Shown piece by piece: positions 29,081 to 37,718 of a stretch of 64,000 nucleotides of DNA. The position numbers and the translations under genes were made by a program. This DNA comes from Burkholderiales bacterium C2 (GTDB lineage Bacteria > Pseudomonadota > Gammaproteobacteria > Burkholderiales > Burkholderiaceae_C), in assembly GCA_005503085.1 (NCBI GenBank), contig SCOI01000027.1, positions 1 through 64,000 of the forward strand, read 5' to 3'. Numbering within the stretch: position 1 is the first letter of the stretch; each line of letters starts with the position of its first letter. The notes under the pieces were generated by a model that was not told where the DNA came from, ran no database searches, and saw nothing but the letters and a program-made list of their open reading frames with translations.

Positions 29081-30049
29081 ATGTTGTCACGTACCGCCTC
29101 CCAACTCTTCTGGATGAGCCGCTATCTGGAGCGCGCCGAGAACCTGGTGCGCATGCTCGATGTGACGCACTCGCTGTCGCTGCTGCCGCAAAGCCGTGGC
29201 GCGATGACCGAGCTGGCCGCGCCGCTGGCCGTCACCGGCACGCTGGAGTCCTTCACGCAAAGCCAGTCCTCGCTGGACCCCGAGCATCTGTTCAACTTCA
29301 TGGCGCTGGACCTGAGCAACCCGGCCTCGGTGCTGAGCTGCCTGAAGGGCGCGCGCGAGAATGCCCATGCGGTGCGCGGCCAGATCACCGCCGAGATGTG
29401 GGAGGCCATCAACAGCACCTGGCTGGAGGCGCGCAGCTTCCCCAAGCGCGGCATCCCCAGCGTCTCGAGCTTCTTCGACTGGGTCAAGGAGCGCTCGCAC
29501 CTGTTCCGCGGCGCCACCTACGGCACCCTGCAGCGCAACGATGCCTACAACTTCATCCGCCTGGGCACCTTCATCGAGCGGGCCGACAACACCGCCCGCC
29601 TGCTCGATGTGAAGTCGCAGCTGATCGAGCCGGCGGTCGAGAGCCTGGTGCCGGTGGACGTGCCGGTCGAGAGCGCGCCCGACTTCTATGCCTGGAGCGC
29701 GCTGCTGCGCTCGCTGTCGGCGTTCGAGGCCTATCACGCGGTCTATCGCGAAAGCCTGGACGGCCGCCGTGTCACCGAGCTGCTGATACTGCGGCCCGAT
29801 ATCCCGCGCTCGCTGCGGGCCTGCTGCGACGAGATCGTCGCGATCCTGCCGCATATCGAGGCGAAACCGGGCGCGCAGGACGCCGGCCGCGAGGTCAAGC
29901 GCCTGGCCGGCCAGCTGGCGCTGCGGCTGGAGTACGGCGCGGTCGACGAGATCCTGGACGCCGGTGTGCACCGCTGGCTGACCCAGTTCCTCGAAGAATC
30001 GGCCCAGCTCGCCAACGCGATCCGCGAAGCCTATCTGGAAGCCAACTGA
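29081..30049 (+). CDS. Alpha-E domain protein
   Basis: All-helical protein of 322 residues of the alpha-E family (DUF403), regularly encoded beside permuted ATP-grasp proteins. Start at ATG 29081 gives MLSRTASQLFWMSRYLERAENLVRMLD, the family's N-terminal signature; further blocks are ENAHAVRGQITAEMWEAIN, THLFRG-like SHLFRGATYGTLQRNDAYNFIRLGTFIERADNTARLLD. Biochemical role is unknown; comparative genomics suggests it helps the ATP-grasp enzyme in peptide-tag or small-peptide synthesis. Its stop overlaps the start of the transglutaminase gene. Confidence 0.9.
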   Translation: MLSRTASQLFWMSRYLERAENLVRMLDVTHSLSLLPQSRGAMTELAAPLAVTGTLESFTQSQSSLDPEHLFNFMALDLSNPASVLSCLKGARENAHAVRGQITAEMWEAINSTWLEARSFPKRGIPSVSSFFDWVKERSHLFRGATYGTLQRNDAYNFIRLGTFIERADNTARLLDVKSQLIEPAVESLVPVDVPVESAPDFYAWSALLRSLSAFEAYHAVYRESLDGRRVTELLILRPDIPRSLRACCDEIVAILPHIEAKPGAQDAGREVKRLAGQLALRLEYGAVDEILDAGVHRWLTQFLEESAQLANAIREAYLEAN

Positions 30050-30849
30050 TGCGGCTCGCCATCAGCCATGAGACTGTCTATCGCTACGACCACCCGGTCA
30101 AGCGCAGCACCCAGTACCTGCGCCTGACACCCACCGACAGCGCCGGCCAGCGCGTGCTGCGCTGGGTGCTGAGCCTGCCGGGCCGGGCCAGCCGGGGCAA
30201 GGACGCCTATGGCAATGTGATGCATGTGCTGAGCATGGACCGGCCGCACAGCGAGATCCGGCTGCGCGCCGAGGGTCTGGTCGACACCGTCGATGGCCCG
30301 CCCCGGCCCGACCCACATGATGCCTTCCCGCCCGAGCTGTTCCTGCGCGACTCGGCCCTGACCCGCGCCGACGCGGCGCTGCGCAGCTTTGCCCAGGCTC
30401 ATGGTGGCGGTGTCGCCGCCGACACCCGCGACGGCCTGCTGGCGCTGATGCAGGCGCTGGGTGTGCAGATGCCCTACACCCCCGGCTTCACCGATGCCGC
30501 CACGCCGGCGGCCGAGGCCTTCGAGCGCCGGCTGGGCGTCTGCCAGGACCATGCCCAGGTGTTTGCCACCTGCGCGCGGCTGTTGGGCGTGCCGGTGCGC
30601 TATGTGTCCGGCTATCTGGCCACCGACGACCACCATGTTGCCAGCCATGCCTGGGCCGAGGCGCGGCTGACCGAGGGCTGGCTGGGCTTCGACGTCAGCA
30701 ACCAATGCCTGGCCGACGGCCGCTATGTGAAGCTGGCCATCGGTGCCGACTATCTGGACGCCTGCCCGGTGCGCGGCATGCGCCTGGGCGGCGGCGGGGA
30801 GGCGATGCAGGCCCAGGTGCAGGTGACGCTGACGCCGCCGGCTCAGTAG
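30049..30849 (+). CDS. Transglutaminase-like cysteine protease family protein
   Basis: Protein of 266 residues with an N-terminal beta-rich domain (MRLAISHETVYRYDHPVKRSTQYLRL) and a transglutaminase-like core. The catalytic triad is visible: Cys in RRLGVCQDHAQVFATCAR, His in VASHAWAEARL and Asp in LGFDVSNQCLADG. Such proteins may cleave or transfer isopeptide bonds made by the neighbouring ATP-grasp enzyme. Its ATG overlaps the alpha-E stop (TGATG), and its last seven bases overlap the convergent slyX gene. No Anbu peptidase, a frequent partner elsewhere, is adjacent. Confidence 0.88.
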   Translation: MRLAISHETVYRYDHPVKRSTQYLRLTPTDSAGQRVLRWVLSLPGRASRGKDAYGNVMHVLSMDRPHSEIRLRAEGLVDTVDGPPRPDPHDAFPPELFLRDSALTRADAALRSFAQAHGGGVAADTRDGLLALMQALGVQMPYTPGFTDAATPAAEAFERRLGVCQDHAQVFATCARLLGVPVRYVSGYLATDDHHVASHAWAEARLTEGWLGFDVSNQCLADGRYVKLAIGADYLDACPVRGMRLGGGGEAMQAQVQVTLTPPAQ

Positions 30850-31064
30850 TGCGGCGGCAGCTCGTCGCGCAGGCTGCGAAAGCCCACGCTCTCGGCCGGC
30901 GCCGTGGCGCGCTCGCGCAGCGCGGCCAGCTCGTGCAGCAGCGCATCGATCTGCTGCTGCTGGCGGATCACGGTCTGGTTCAGGTGGTCGACCAGGTCTT
31001 CGGTGAAGCTGGCCTTGATCTCCAGATCGGTGAGGCGTTGCTCGGTGTCTTGGGCTTTGTCCAT
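30843..31064 (-). CDS. slyX: SlyX family protein
   Basis: Small coiled-coil protein of 73 residues. Start set at ATG 31064 (MDKAQDTEQRLTDLEIKASFTEDLVDHLN); ATG 31082 would add six residues. The helix continues QTVIRQQQQIDALLHELAAL and the protein ends with the family-typical RDELPPHY. Function is not established. It converges with and slightly overlaps the transglutaminase gene; the hybrid kinase gene lies 32 bases upstream on the same strand. Confidence 0.88.
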   Translation of the reverse strand: MDKAQDTEQRLTDLEIKASFTEDLVDHLNQTVIRQQQQIDALLHELAALRERATAPAESVGFRSLRDELPPHY

Positions 31065-31095
31065 GGCGATATTGGACCTCAAGCCGGCCCCTCGC

Positions 31096-32952
31096 TCACC
31101 ACTGCGTGGTCGGCAGGGTCGCCAGCCCGGTCCAGCGCTTGATCATCGCGGCCAGCTGGGCGCGGTTGACCGGCTTGGTCATGAAGTCGTTCATGCCGGC
31201 CTGCAGGCAGCGCTCGCGGTCGCTGGCCAGCGCATCGGCGGTCAGCGCGACGATGGGGGTGCGACGGCTGCCGTCCTGCTCGGTGGCGCGGATGCGCTGA
31301 GTGGCCTCGTAGCCGTCCATCTGCGGCATATGGCAGTCCATGAAGATGATGTCGTACTGCCCCTTGCGCGCCACCGCCTGGGCGGCCTGGCCGTCGTTGA
31401 CCACATCGACCTGGCAGCCCAGCATCTTCAGCATGCCCTCGACCACCATCTGATTGACCGGGTCGTCCTCGGCCACCAGCACATTGACCGTCACCGCCTC
31501 ATGGGCACTCTCCAGCGGCGCGGCCACCGTGACGGCCTCCTCGCCGGCGACCTGCAGCGGCAGGTCGATCCAGAAGTGCGAGCCCTGGCCCACATCGCTG
31601 TCGACATTGACCTGGCCGCCCATCAGCTCGGTCAGCTCCTTGACGATGGCCAGCCCCAGGCCGCCACCGCCGTGGCGCCGGGTGCTGGAGCTGTCGACCT
31701 GGGTGAAGGTGTCGAAGATGGTCTCCAGCTGCGAGGCCGGGATGCCGATGCCGGTATCGCGCACCGAGAAGCGCACGCGCAGCGGCTGCGCCTCCAGCAC
31801 CAGCACCTCCAGGCGCACGCTGCCCCGGTCGGTGAACTTGACCGCGTTGTGCAGCAGATTCACCAGCAGCTGGCGCAGGCGTGTCGCGTCGGCCAGCACC
31901 CGGGGCGGCAGCTTGACCGAGGCATGCGCGCTGAGCGTGACCGGCTTGTCGCGCGTCGTCGCCATCACCAGCTCCAGCGCCTCGCCCACCAGGGCGCGCA
32001 GGTCCAGCACCACCGGCCGCAGCTCCAGCTTGCCAGCCTCGATGCGCGACAGGTCCAGCACATCGTCGATCAGGCCCAGCAAGGCGGTGGCCGAATGGTG
32101 GGCGGTCTGCACATAGCGCTGCTGGATCGGGGTCAGGGTCGTGCCCATCAGCAGCTCGGCCGCGCCGAGGATGCCGTTCATCGGCGTGCGGATCTCGTGG
32201 CTGGTGGCCGCCAGAAACTGCGACTTGGCCTGGTTGGCCTGCTCGGCCTGGCGCCGCGCCGCGTCCAGCTCTATGGTCTGCAGTTCCAGCGCATGGGCTT
32301 TCTGCTCCAGCTGCTCGACCAGCAGATGGGCGGTGCGCACCGCCTCGCGGGCCCGCCGGCGCAGCCGCTCCATCACCAGGCCGGTGGCGGCCAGATAGAC
32401 GCCCAGCAGATACATCGAGGCGGCAATGCCCAGGCGCTCGTTCCACAAGGCCCGGGCCGGGTCCAGCGCGGCGATGCCCAGCCCGTAGGCCAGATAGGCC
32501 AGCGTGATCACGTGGACGAAATAGAAGGCGCGCCTGAAGCCGAAGCCGATCTGGTCGACCACCCGCACCAGCATGAAGTAGGCAAAGAACAGCTGCCCCT
32601 GCTCCAGCAGATAGAGCGTCGGCAACCAGGCCAGCACATCAAGATTGAAGAAGACCAGGCTCAGATCGACCCGCCCGCTGCGCCCCCAGCCCAGGCGCAG
32701 CGCCAGCCAGCCGAGCAGCGCATAGCCCATATTGAAGGCCATCAGCACCATCAGCTCGGGCCGGGCCAGTCCGCCGCCGGGCATATTGAGCAGCGCGATC
32801 ACGCTGAGGATCGCGAAACCCAGCAATCTCAGTGCCGGAATCTGCTGGGTATACAGCCGACGCGCCCGCGCCGCCTTGCGCTGGGCGAGCAGGCCCGCAT
32901 CCAGCGTAAAGCCGGTGTCACGGTCGAGCACTGCTGCTGTCTTGCTGTCCAC
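31096..32952 (-). CDS. Membrane hybrid histidine kinase with C-terminal receiver
   Basis: Signal-transducing kinase of 618 residues. GTG 32952 is preferred as start because GAGGG lies five bases upstream; ATG 33009 would add 19 residues. About six membrane helices (residues ~35-185) form the sensor, followed by a coiled coil, His[25 protein letters not shown], HATPase ([30 protein letters not shown]) and a receiver domain with phospho-acceptor in [18 protein letters not shown]. No Hpt domain or output regulator is next door, so its phosphorelay partner is elsewhere. Confidence 0.9.
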   Translation of the reverse strand: MDSKTAAVLDRDTGFTLDAGLLAQRKAARARRLYTQQIPALRLLGFAILSVIALLNMPGGGLARPELMVLMAFNMGYALLGWLALRLGWGRSGRVDLSLVFFNLDVLAWLPTLYLLEQGQLFFAYFMLVRVVDQIGFGFRRAFYFVHVITLAYLAYGLGIAALDPARALWNERLGIAASMYLLGVYLAATGLVMERLRRRAREAVRTAHLLVEQLEQKAHALELQTIELDAARRQAEQANQAKSQFLAATSHEIRTPMNGILGAAELLMGTTLTPIQQRYVQTAHHSATALLGLIDDVLDLSRIEAGKLELRPVVLDLRALVGEALELVMATTRDKPVTLSAHASVKLPPRVLADATRLRQLLVNLLHNAVKFTDRGSVRLEVLVLEAQPLRVRFSVRDTGIGIPASQLETIFDTFTQVDSSSTRRHGGGGLGLAIVKELTELMGGQVNVDSDVGQGSHFWIDLPLQVAGEEAVTVAAPLESAHEAVTVNVLVAEDDPVNQMVVEGMLKMLGCQVDVVNDGQAAQAVARKGQYDIIFMDCHMPQMDGYEATQRIRATEQDGSRRTPIVALTADALASDRERCLQAGMNDFMTKPVNRAQLAAMIKRWTGLATLPTTQW

Positions 32953-33053
32953 AAAGCCCTCGCTGCCAACGCATCGCCAAATGGCGGGCTTCGCAGAATA
33001 CCCGGGCAATCCCTAGTCTGTCGTACTGTTGCCGACGTTTACATCTGGCCGGC

Positions 33054-33920
33054 TCAGACCGGTCCCAGCACCCGCATCGAGTAGTCGACCGCCTTCACAT
33101 CCTTGGTCAGCCGACCGATCGAGATGCGGTCGACGCCGGTGGCGGCGATCCAACGCAGCTGGTCGAGCTCGACGCCGCCCGAGACTTCCAGCAGCGCCCG
33201 GCCGGCCGTCACGGCCACTGCCTCGCGCATCATCGCCTCGCTGAAATTGTCCAGCAGCACGCTGAGCGCACCGGCGTCCAGCGCCTCGTGCAGCTCGGCG
33301 ATGCTCTCGACCTCGATCTGGATGTCCACGCCCGCGTTCAGCGCCTGGGCCGCACGCAGCGCCGCTGCGACGCCGCCGGCCGCCGCGATATGGTTTTCCT
33401 TGATCAGAATGCCGGCATAGAGGGCGAGGCGCTGGTTCGCGCCGCCGCCGATGCGCACCGCGTACTTCTGCGCCAGGCGCAGGCCCGGCAGGGTCTTGCG
33501 CGTGTCCAGCACGGCGCAGCCGCGTGGATTGGTGCTGGCGCCGGCGATCGCGTCGACATGGGCACGGGTCAGGGTCGCCGTGCCCGACAGCAGCTGCAGG
33601 AAGTTCATCGCCGGCCGCTCGGCCGACAGCAGGGCCCGGCCGTCGGCCTCGATCTCGCAGACCACGGTGTCGGCGCTCATACGTGCACCTTCCTCATACA
33701 GCCACTCGATGCGGGCCGTCGCATCGAGCGCGGCAAACACCCCGTCGAACCAGGGGCGCCCGCACAGCACCGCGGCCTCGCGCACCCGCAGCTGGGCCTT
33801 GACGCGCCGGCCCGCCGGCACCAGCCGGGCGGTCCAGTCGCAGACCCCGATGTCTTCCATCAGCGCCTCGCGGATATTGCGTTCGCGGGCTTGGTCCAGG
33901 CTCTCGTTGTGATCGAACAT
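33054..33920 (-). CDS. nadC: Nicotinate-nucleotide pyrophosphorylase (carboxylating)
   Basis: Quinolinate phosphoribosyltransferase of NAD synthesis; it converts quinolinate and PRPP to nicotinate mononucleotide. The 288-residue protein contains ALMEDIGVCDWTARLV at the N terminus, the ERPAMNFLQLLSGTATLT motif, CAVLDTRKTLPGLRLAQKYAV and GGGANQRLALYAGILIKENH, all family hallmarks. nadA and nadB are not in the window. It lies four bases downstream of the FAH-family gene, suggesting co-transcription. Confidence 0.96.
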   Translation of the reverse strand: MFDHNESLDQARERNIREALMEDIGVCDWTARLVPAGRRVKAQLRVREAAVLCGRPWFDGVFAALDATARIEWLYEEGARMSADTVVCEIEADGRALLSAERPAMNFLQLLSGTATLTRAHVDAIAGASTNPRGCAVLDTRKTLPGLRLAQKYAVRIGGGANQRLALYAGILIKENHIAAAGGVAAALRAAQALNAGVDIQIEVESIAELHEALDAGALSVLLDNFSEAMMREAVAVTAGRALLEVSGGVELDQLRWIAATGVDRISIGRLTKDVKAVDYSMRVLGPV

Positions 33921-33923
33921 CGC

Positions 33924-34622
33924 TCAGTCGGGGTCTTTGATCGTGAGGCTCAGATTATCCAGGCCCTCGATCACGCCGGTGATCACATCGCCGGGCTTGA
34001 CCGCGCCGACGCCCTCTGGCGTGCCGGTGTAGATCAGATCGCCCGGGCCCAGGTGGTAGTACTGCGACAGATTGGCGACGATCTCGGGCACGCTCCAGAT
34101 CATGTCCGACAGATCGCCGCGCTGCTTCTCGACGCCATTGACCGCCAGCGTGATCGCGCCGGCCTTCGGATGGCCGATCTCGCTGGCCGGCACCAGCTCG
34201 GTGATCACGGCCGAGTTCTCGAAGCCCTTGCCGATGTCCCAGGGCCGGCCATTGGCCTTGGCCGCGTTCTGCAAATCGCGGCGCGTCATGTCCAGGCCGG
34301 CGGCATAGCCCCAGATGGCCGCTTCGGCGGCCTCGGGCGCCACCTTGAAGACCGGCGCGCCGATCGCGATCACCAGTTCCATCTCGTAATGGAAATTGCT
34401 GGTGCCGGGCGGATAGGCGATGCTGGCGCCGGACGGCACCAGGGCATTGGCCGGCTTGCTGAAATAGAACGGCGGCTCGCGATCCGGATCGCTGCCCATC
34501 TCGCGGGCATGGGCGGCGTAATTGCGGCCGACGCAGAAGATGCGGGCGACGGCGTAGCGCTGGCGGCTGCCGCGCACGGCCACACTGGGCTGGGCCTCGG
34601 GAGCGAAAACATAGTCGGTCAT
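33924..34622 (-). CDS. Fumarylacetoacetate-hydrolase family protein
   Basis: Metal-dependent hydrolase or isomerase of 232 residues. Start at ATG 34622 (MTDYVFAPEAQPSVAVRGSRQRY); a longer reading is not family-like. Conserved features are ARIFCVGRNYAAHAREMGSDPDREPPFYFSKP, the metal-binding EMELVIAIG, and PGDLIYTGTPEGVGAVKPGD near the C terminus. Close relatives include fumarylpyruvate hydrolase and 2-oxo acid hydrolases of aromatic degradation, but nothing adjacent fixes the substrate. Located just upstream of nadC, divergent from rlpA. Confidence 0.88.
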   Translation of the reverse strand: MTDYVFAPEAQPSVAVRGSRQRYAVARIFCVGRNYAAHAREMGSDPDREPPFYFSKPANALVPSGASIAYPPGTSNFHYEMELVIAIGAPVFKVAPEAAEAAIWGYAAGLDMTRRDLQNAAKANGRPWDIGKGFENSAVITELVPASEIGHPKAGAITLAVNGVEKQRGDLSDMIWSVPEIVANLSQYYHLGPGDLIYTGTPEGVGAVKPGDVITGVIEGLDNLSLTIKDPD

Positions 34623-34737
34623 GATGGGCGGGACGATGCTGTGGATGGCGCAGCATAGCCAAGTCGACGGGGAGCCGGGTTGCGGGCTTTGCGTAGTCGG
34701 GCAGCGCCCGTGCGCATCCCGGCTACCATCGCGCCCA

Positions 34738-35769
34738 ATGCTGATGTCCAAGTCCCTGCCCGCCCTCGTGCTGCTGGCCCTGCTGGTCGGCTGCGCCAGC
34801 CGCGCGCCCGCTCCCAGTACCGCGCCGGCCCCGCGACCGGCGCCGCCGGCCGGCGGCTGGCCGGCCCGCGACGGCCCCGATGCGGTGATCCCGCCCGATC
34901 TGCACAAGGTGCCCGATGCGGCGCCCAAGCTGGAGAACATCCGCAAGGGCGGGCCCAACAAGCCCTACGAGGTGCTGGGCCAGCGCTACGAGCCGATGGC
35001 CGGCGACGAGCCGCTGATCGAGCGTGGCCTGGCCTCCTGGTATGGCCGCAAGTTCCATGGCCGGCCGACCGCCAGCGGCGAGATCTACAACATGTATGCG
35101 ATGACGGCCGCGCATCCGACCATGCCCATCCCCAGCTATGCGCGGGTGCGCAATCCGAAGAACGGCCGCGAGATCATCGTCAGGGTCAACGACCGCGGCC
35201 CCTTCCACCGCGGCCGCATCATCGACCTCAGCTACACCGCCGCGCTGAAGCTGGACCTGCTGCGCGGGGTCGGTGCGGTCGAGCTGGAGCGGCTGACCTA
35301 TGAGGACATCCGCACCGGCGCCTGGATGCGCGGCAGCGAGCCCGCCGCGCCGGTCGAGCCGCCGCCCATCTATGTGGCCAGCGAGGCCAGCGGCGCGCCG
35401 GCGCTGAGCACCACGGCCAGCGTCGCGGCAGTGCCACCGGCCGCTGTGCCCGCTGCCACCGCCGTACCCACCACCGACCCCGCCGCGCTGCTGGCCGACG
35501 AGGCCCCGCTGCCGCAGATACGCACGGTGGCCGCGCCCGGCTTCTGGGTGCAGCTCGGCGCGTTCTCGCAGCTGGCCGGGGCCGAGTCCTTTCGGCAGCA
35601 GCTGCTGAAGGAGGCCGACTGGATGGCCCCGCTGCTGGCCGTCTTCAAGGACCGCGCGCTGCACCGCCTGCAGGCCGGCCCCTATCCGACGCGCGAGGAC
35701 GCGCGCCAGGCGGCCGAGCGGGTGCGCCAGGCGCTGGCGCTGCAGCCGGTGGTGGTGGAGCGGCGTTGA
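34738..35769 (+). CDS. rlpA: Septal ring lytic transglycosylase, RlpA lipoprotein
   Basis: Outer-membrane lipoprotein that cleaves denuded glycan strands at the septum. Start at ATG 34738 gives a lipoprotein signal with lipobox LVGC (Cys near residue 20). The double-psi beta-barrel domain follows (RGLASWYGRKFHGRPTASGE, VRNPKNGREIIVRVNDRGPF), with the conserved Glu, His and Asp positions. After a long Ala/Pro linker there is a C-terminal SPOR domain (FWVQLGAFSQLAGAESFRQQL to PVVVERR) that binds septal peptidoglycan. 343 residues. Confidence 0.94.
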   Translation: MLMSKSLPALVLLALLVGCASRAPAPSTAPAPRPAPPAGGWPARDGPDAVIPPDLHKVPDAAPKLENIRKGGPNKPYEVLGQRYEPMAGDEPLIERGLASWYGRKFHGRPTASGEIYNMYAMTAAHPTMPIPSYARVRNPKNGREIIVRVNDRGPFHRGRIIDLSYTAALKLDLLRGVGAVELERLTYEDIRTGAWMRGSEPAAPVEPPPIYVASEASGAPALSTTASVAAVPPAAVPAATAVPTTDPAALLADEAPLPQIRTVAAPGFWVQLGAFSQLAGAESFRQQLLKEADWMAPLLAVFKDRALHRLQAGPYPTREDARQAAERVRQALALQPVVVERR

Positions 35770-35806
35770 AGCGGCAGGGCTCCCCCTAGGAAATTGGATA
35801 GCGGCT

Positions 35807-35860
35807 GCATCCGATCAGGGATGCGGGGCGTAAGGACAGCAGGTTGGCATTGGGCCAACC
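35807..35860. promoter_or_regulatory. Two inverted repeats in the leader of the DUF4331 operon
   Basis: GCATCC-N6-GGATGC (35807-35824) looks like a dimeric operator; GGTTGGC-N5-GCCAACC (35842-35860) would form a hairpin in the mRNA shortly before the GGAGA ribosome-binding site at 35868. No factor can be assigned. Confidence 0.45.
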
Positions 35861-35878
35861 GCCATCCGGAGACGCCTC

Positions 35879-37420
35879 ATGCAATACAAAGCCTCATCCC
35901 AGGTGCGCCCGCGCGCCACCTTGATCGCGCTGGCCGTCGGCCTGTTGTTGGCCGGCGGCGCCCACGCCTCCAGCCACCGCGAAGCCCCTTTCATCACGAC
36001 CGTGCCCAAGGTCGATGCCAGCGACTTCTATATGTTCGCCAGCTACGAGGCCGGCCGCAGCGACTATGTGACCGTGATCGCCAACTACCTGCCGCTGCAG
36101 GATGCCTATGGCGGCCCGAACTACTTCTCGCTCGATCCGAACGCGCTCTACGAGATCCATATCGACAACAACGGCGACGCCAAGGAAGACCTCAGCTTCC
36201 AGTTCCGCTTCAAGAACAAGCTCAACAGCGTGACCTTGCCGATCGGTGACAAGAATGTCGCGATCCCGCTGATACAGGCCGGTGCGGCCAGCGAGCCGCG
36301 CGCCGCCACGCTCAATCTGAACGAGAGCTACACGATAGACATCGTGCGCGGCGACCGCCGCAGCGGCAGCCGCCAGGCCGTCAGCAATGCCAGCGGCGGC
36401 GGCACCAGTTTCGACAAGCCGGTCGACAACATCGGCGTCAAGACCATTCCGGACTACGCTGCCTATGCCGGCAAGCATGTGCACAGCATCAACATCCCCG
36501 GCTGCGCGATGCCGGGCAAGGTCTTTGTCGGCCAGCGCAAGGACCCCTTCGCGGTCAATCTCGGGACCATCTTCGACCTGGTCAATGCGCCGGTCGGCGT
36601 GATCACCGACCCGACGCTGATCGGCGCGGTCAAGAACACCATCGACGACAAGAACGTCACGACCCTGGCGCTGGAGCTGCACAAGAGCTGCCTGACCGCC
36701 GGCACCGAGACCGTGATCGGCGGCTGGACCACGGCCAGCCTGCGCCAGGCCCGCGTGCTCGACCCGAGCCCGAAACCCGGCCACCAGAGCACGGAGAAGG
36801 CCGGTGGCGCCTGGGTGCAGGTGTCGCGCCTGGGCATGCCCCTGGTCAACGAGGTGGTCATCGGCCTGCCCGACAAGGACCGTTTCAACAGCGCCAAACC
36901 CAAGGACGATGGCCAGTTCGCCACCTATGTGACGAACCCCAGCCTGCCGGCCCTGCTGGAGATCGCGCTGGCCCTGCCCGGCACCGCGCCGAAGAACCTG
37001 CCGCGCACCGATCTGGTCACGACCTTTCTGACCGGCATCAAGGGCGTCAACCAGCCCGCCAATGTGGTGGCCTCGGAGATGCTGCGGCTCAACACCGCGA
37101 TCGCGCCGGTGCCGTTTGCGCAGCAGAACCGGCTCGGCGTGGTCGGCAACATCCTGGCCGGCGGCAACGATCTGGCCGGCTTCCCGAACGGCCGCCGCCC
37201 CAAGGACGATGTGGTCGATGTCTCGCTGATCGCGGTGATGGGCGGCCTGTGCATGGCCAACGGCGAAACCAATGCGCTGGGCTTCGGTGCCGACTGCAAG
37301 CCCTCGAATGTGCCGCTGGGCGCCACCGCGCTGAAGCTGCACGACGCGGTCGACCAGGCCACGGCACCGCTGCTGGCCGGCTTCCCCTATCTGTTCACGC
37401 CGGTCGGCGGCACCAAGTAA
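35879..37420 (+). CDS. DUF4331 domain periplasmic protein
   Basis: Secreted protein of 513 residues with a clear signal peptide (ATLIALAVGLLLAGGAHA, cleavage near residue 31). It opens with the DUF4331 signature SSHREAPFITTVPKVDASDFYMFASYE, followed by a long beta-rich domain including DPNALYEIHIDNNGDAKEDLSFQFRF, an acidic, asparagine-rich loop that could bind calcium. Six or so scattered cysteines (for example IPGCAMPG, GLCMANG, DCKPS) may form disulfides. Function is unknown. It heads a five-gene operon ending in a TonB receptor, implying a role in capturing or handling an extracellular ligand. Confidence 0.85.
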   Translation: MQYKASSQVRPRATLIALAVGLLLAGGAHASSHREAPFITTVPKVDASDFYMFASYEAGRSDYVTVIANYLPLQDAYGGPNYFSLDPNALYEIHIDNNGDAKEDLSFQFRFKNKLNSVTLPIGDKNVAIPLIQAGAASEPRAATLNLNESYTIDIVRGDRRSGSRQAVSNASGGGTSFDKPVDNIGVKTIPDYAAYAGKHVHSINIPGCAMPGKVFVGQRKDPFAVNLGTIFDLVNAPVGVITDPTLIGAVKNTIDDKNVTTLALELHKSCLTAGTETVIGGWTTASLRQARVLDPSPKPGHQSTEKAGGAWVQVSRLGMPLVNEVVIGLPDKDRFNSAKPKDDGQFATYVTNPSLPALLEIALALPGTAPKNLPRTDLVTTFLTGIKGVNQPANVVASEMLRLNTAIAPVPFAQQNRLGVVGNILAGGNDLAGFPNGRRPKDDVVDVSLIAVMGGLCMANGETNALGFGADCKPSNVPLGATALKLHDAVDQATAPLLAGFPYLFTPVGGTK

Positions 37421-37430
37421 GGAGCAGGCC

Positions 37431-37703
37431 ATGAGAACCTTCAACAAGACGTTTCTGCTCGGCTTGCTGGCCGGCGCGTTGCTGAGCGCCTGCGGTGGCA
37501 GCGATCATGAGGACGTGGTCGTCGTGCCGCCGCCGGCCGGCCCGGCCCAGGTGCCGGACAGCGCGCTGGCCTCGTCGGCCAGCTTCACGCAGTTCGCGAT
37601 CGGGCAGAGCCAGACCGCCAGTGACAGCGCCGAGCCGCTGGGTGCCGACAATGTGTCGGTGCCGCCCGGCAGCGAGACCGACGAGCCGGTCTCGCTCGGC
37701 TGA
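37431..37703 (+). CDS. Small lipoprotein of the DUF4331 operon
   Basis: Lipoprotein of 90 residues: signal helix LLGLLAGALL, lipobox LLSAC with Cys at 21, then GGSDHEDVVVVPPPAGPAQVPDSA. The mature part is acidic and Ser/Pro-rich with no recognisable fold. It lies ten bases after the DUF4331 gene and 15 bases before the next gene, so co-expression is likely. Asp after the Gly-Gly-Ser, not directly after Cys, suggests outer-membrane sorting. Confidence 0.72.
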   Translation: MRTFNKTFLLGLLAGALLSACGGSDHEDVVVVPPPAGPAQVPDSALASSASFTQFAIGQSQTASDSAEPLGADNVSVPPGSETDEPVSLG

Positions 37704-37718
37704 GCCGGGGGCAGGGTC

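Noticed and set aside
30904-33084. Plus-strand open frame of 726 codons opposite slyX and the hybrid kinase
   Set aside because: Shadow frame; the minus-strand kinase has all H, N, G1, G2 and receiver motifs.
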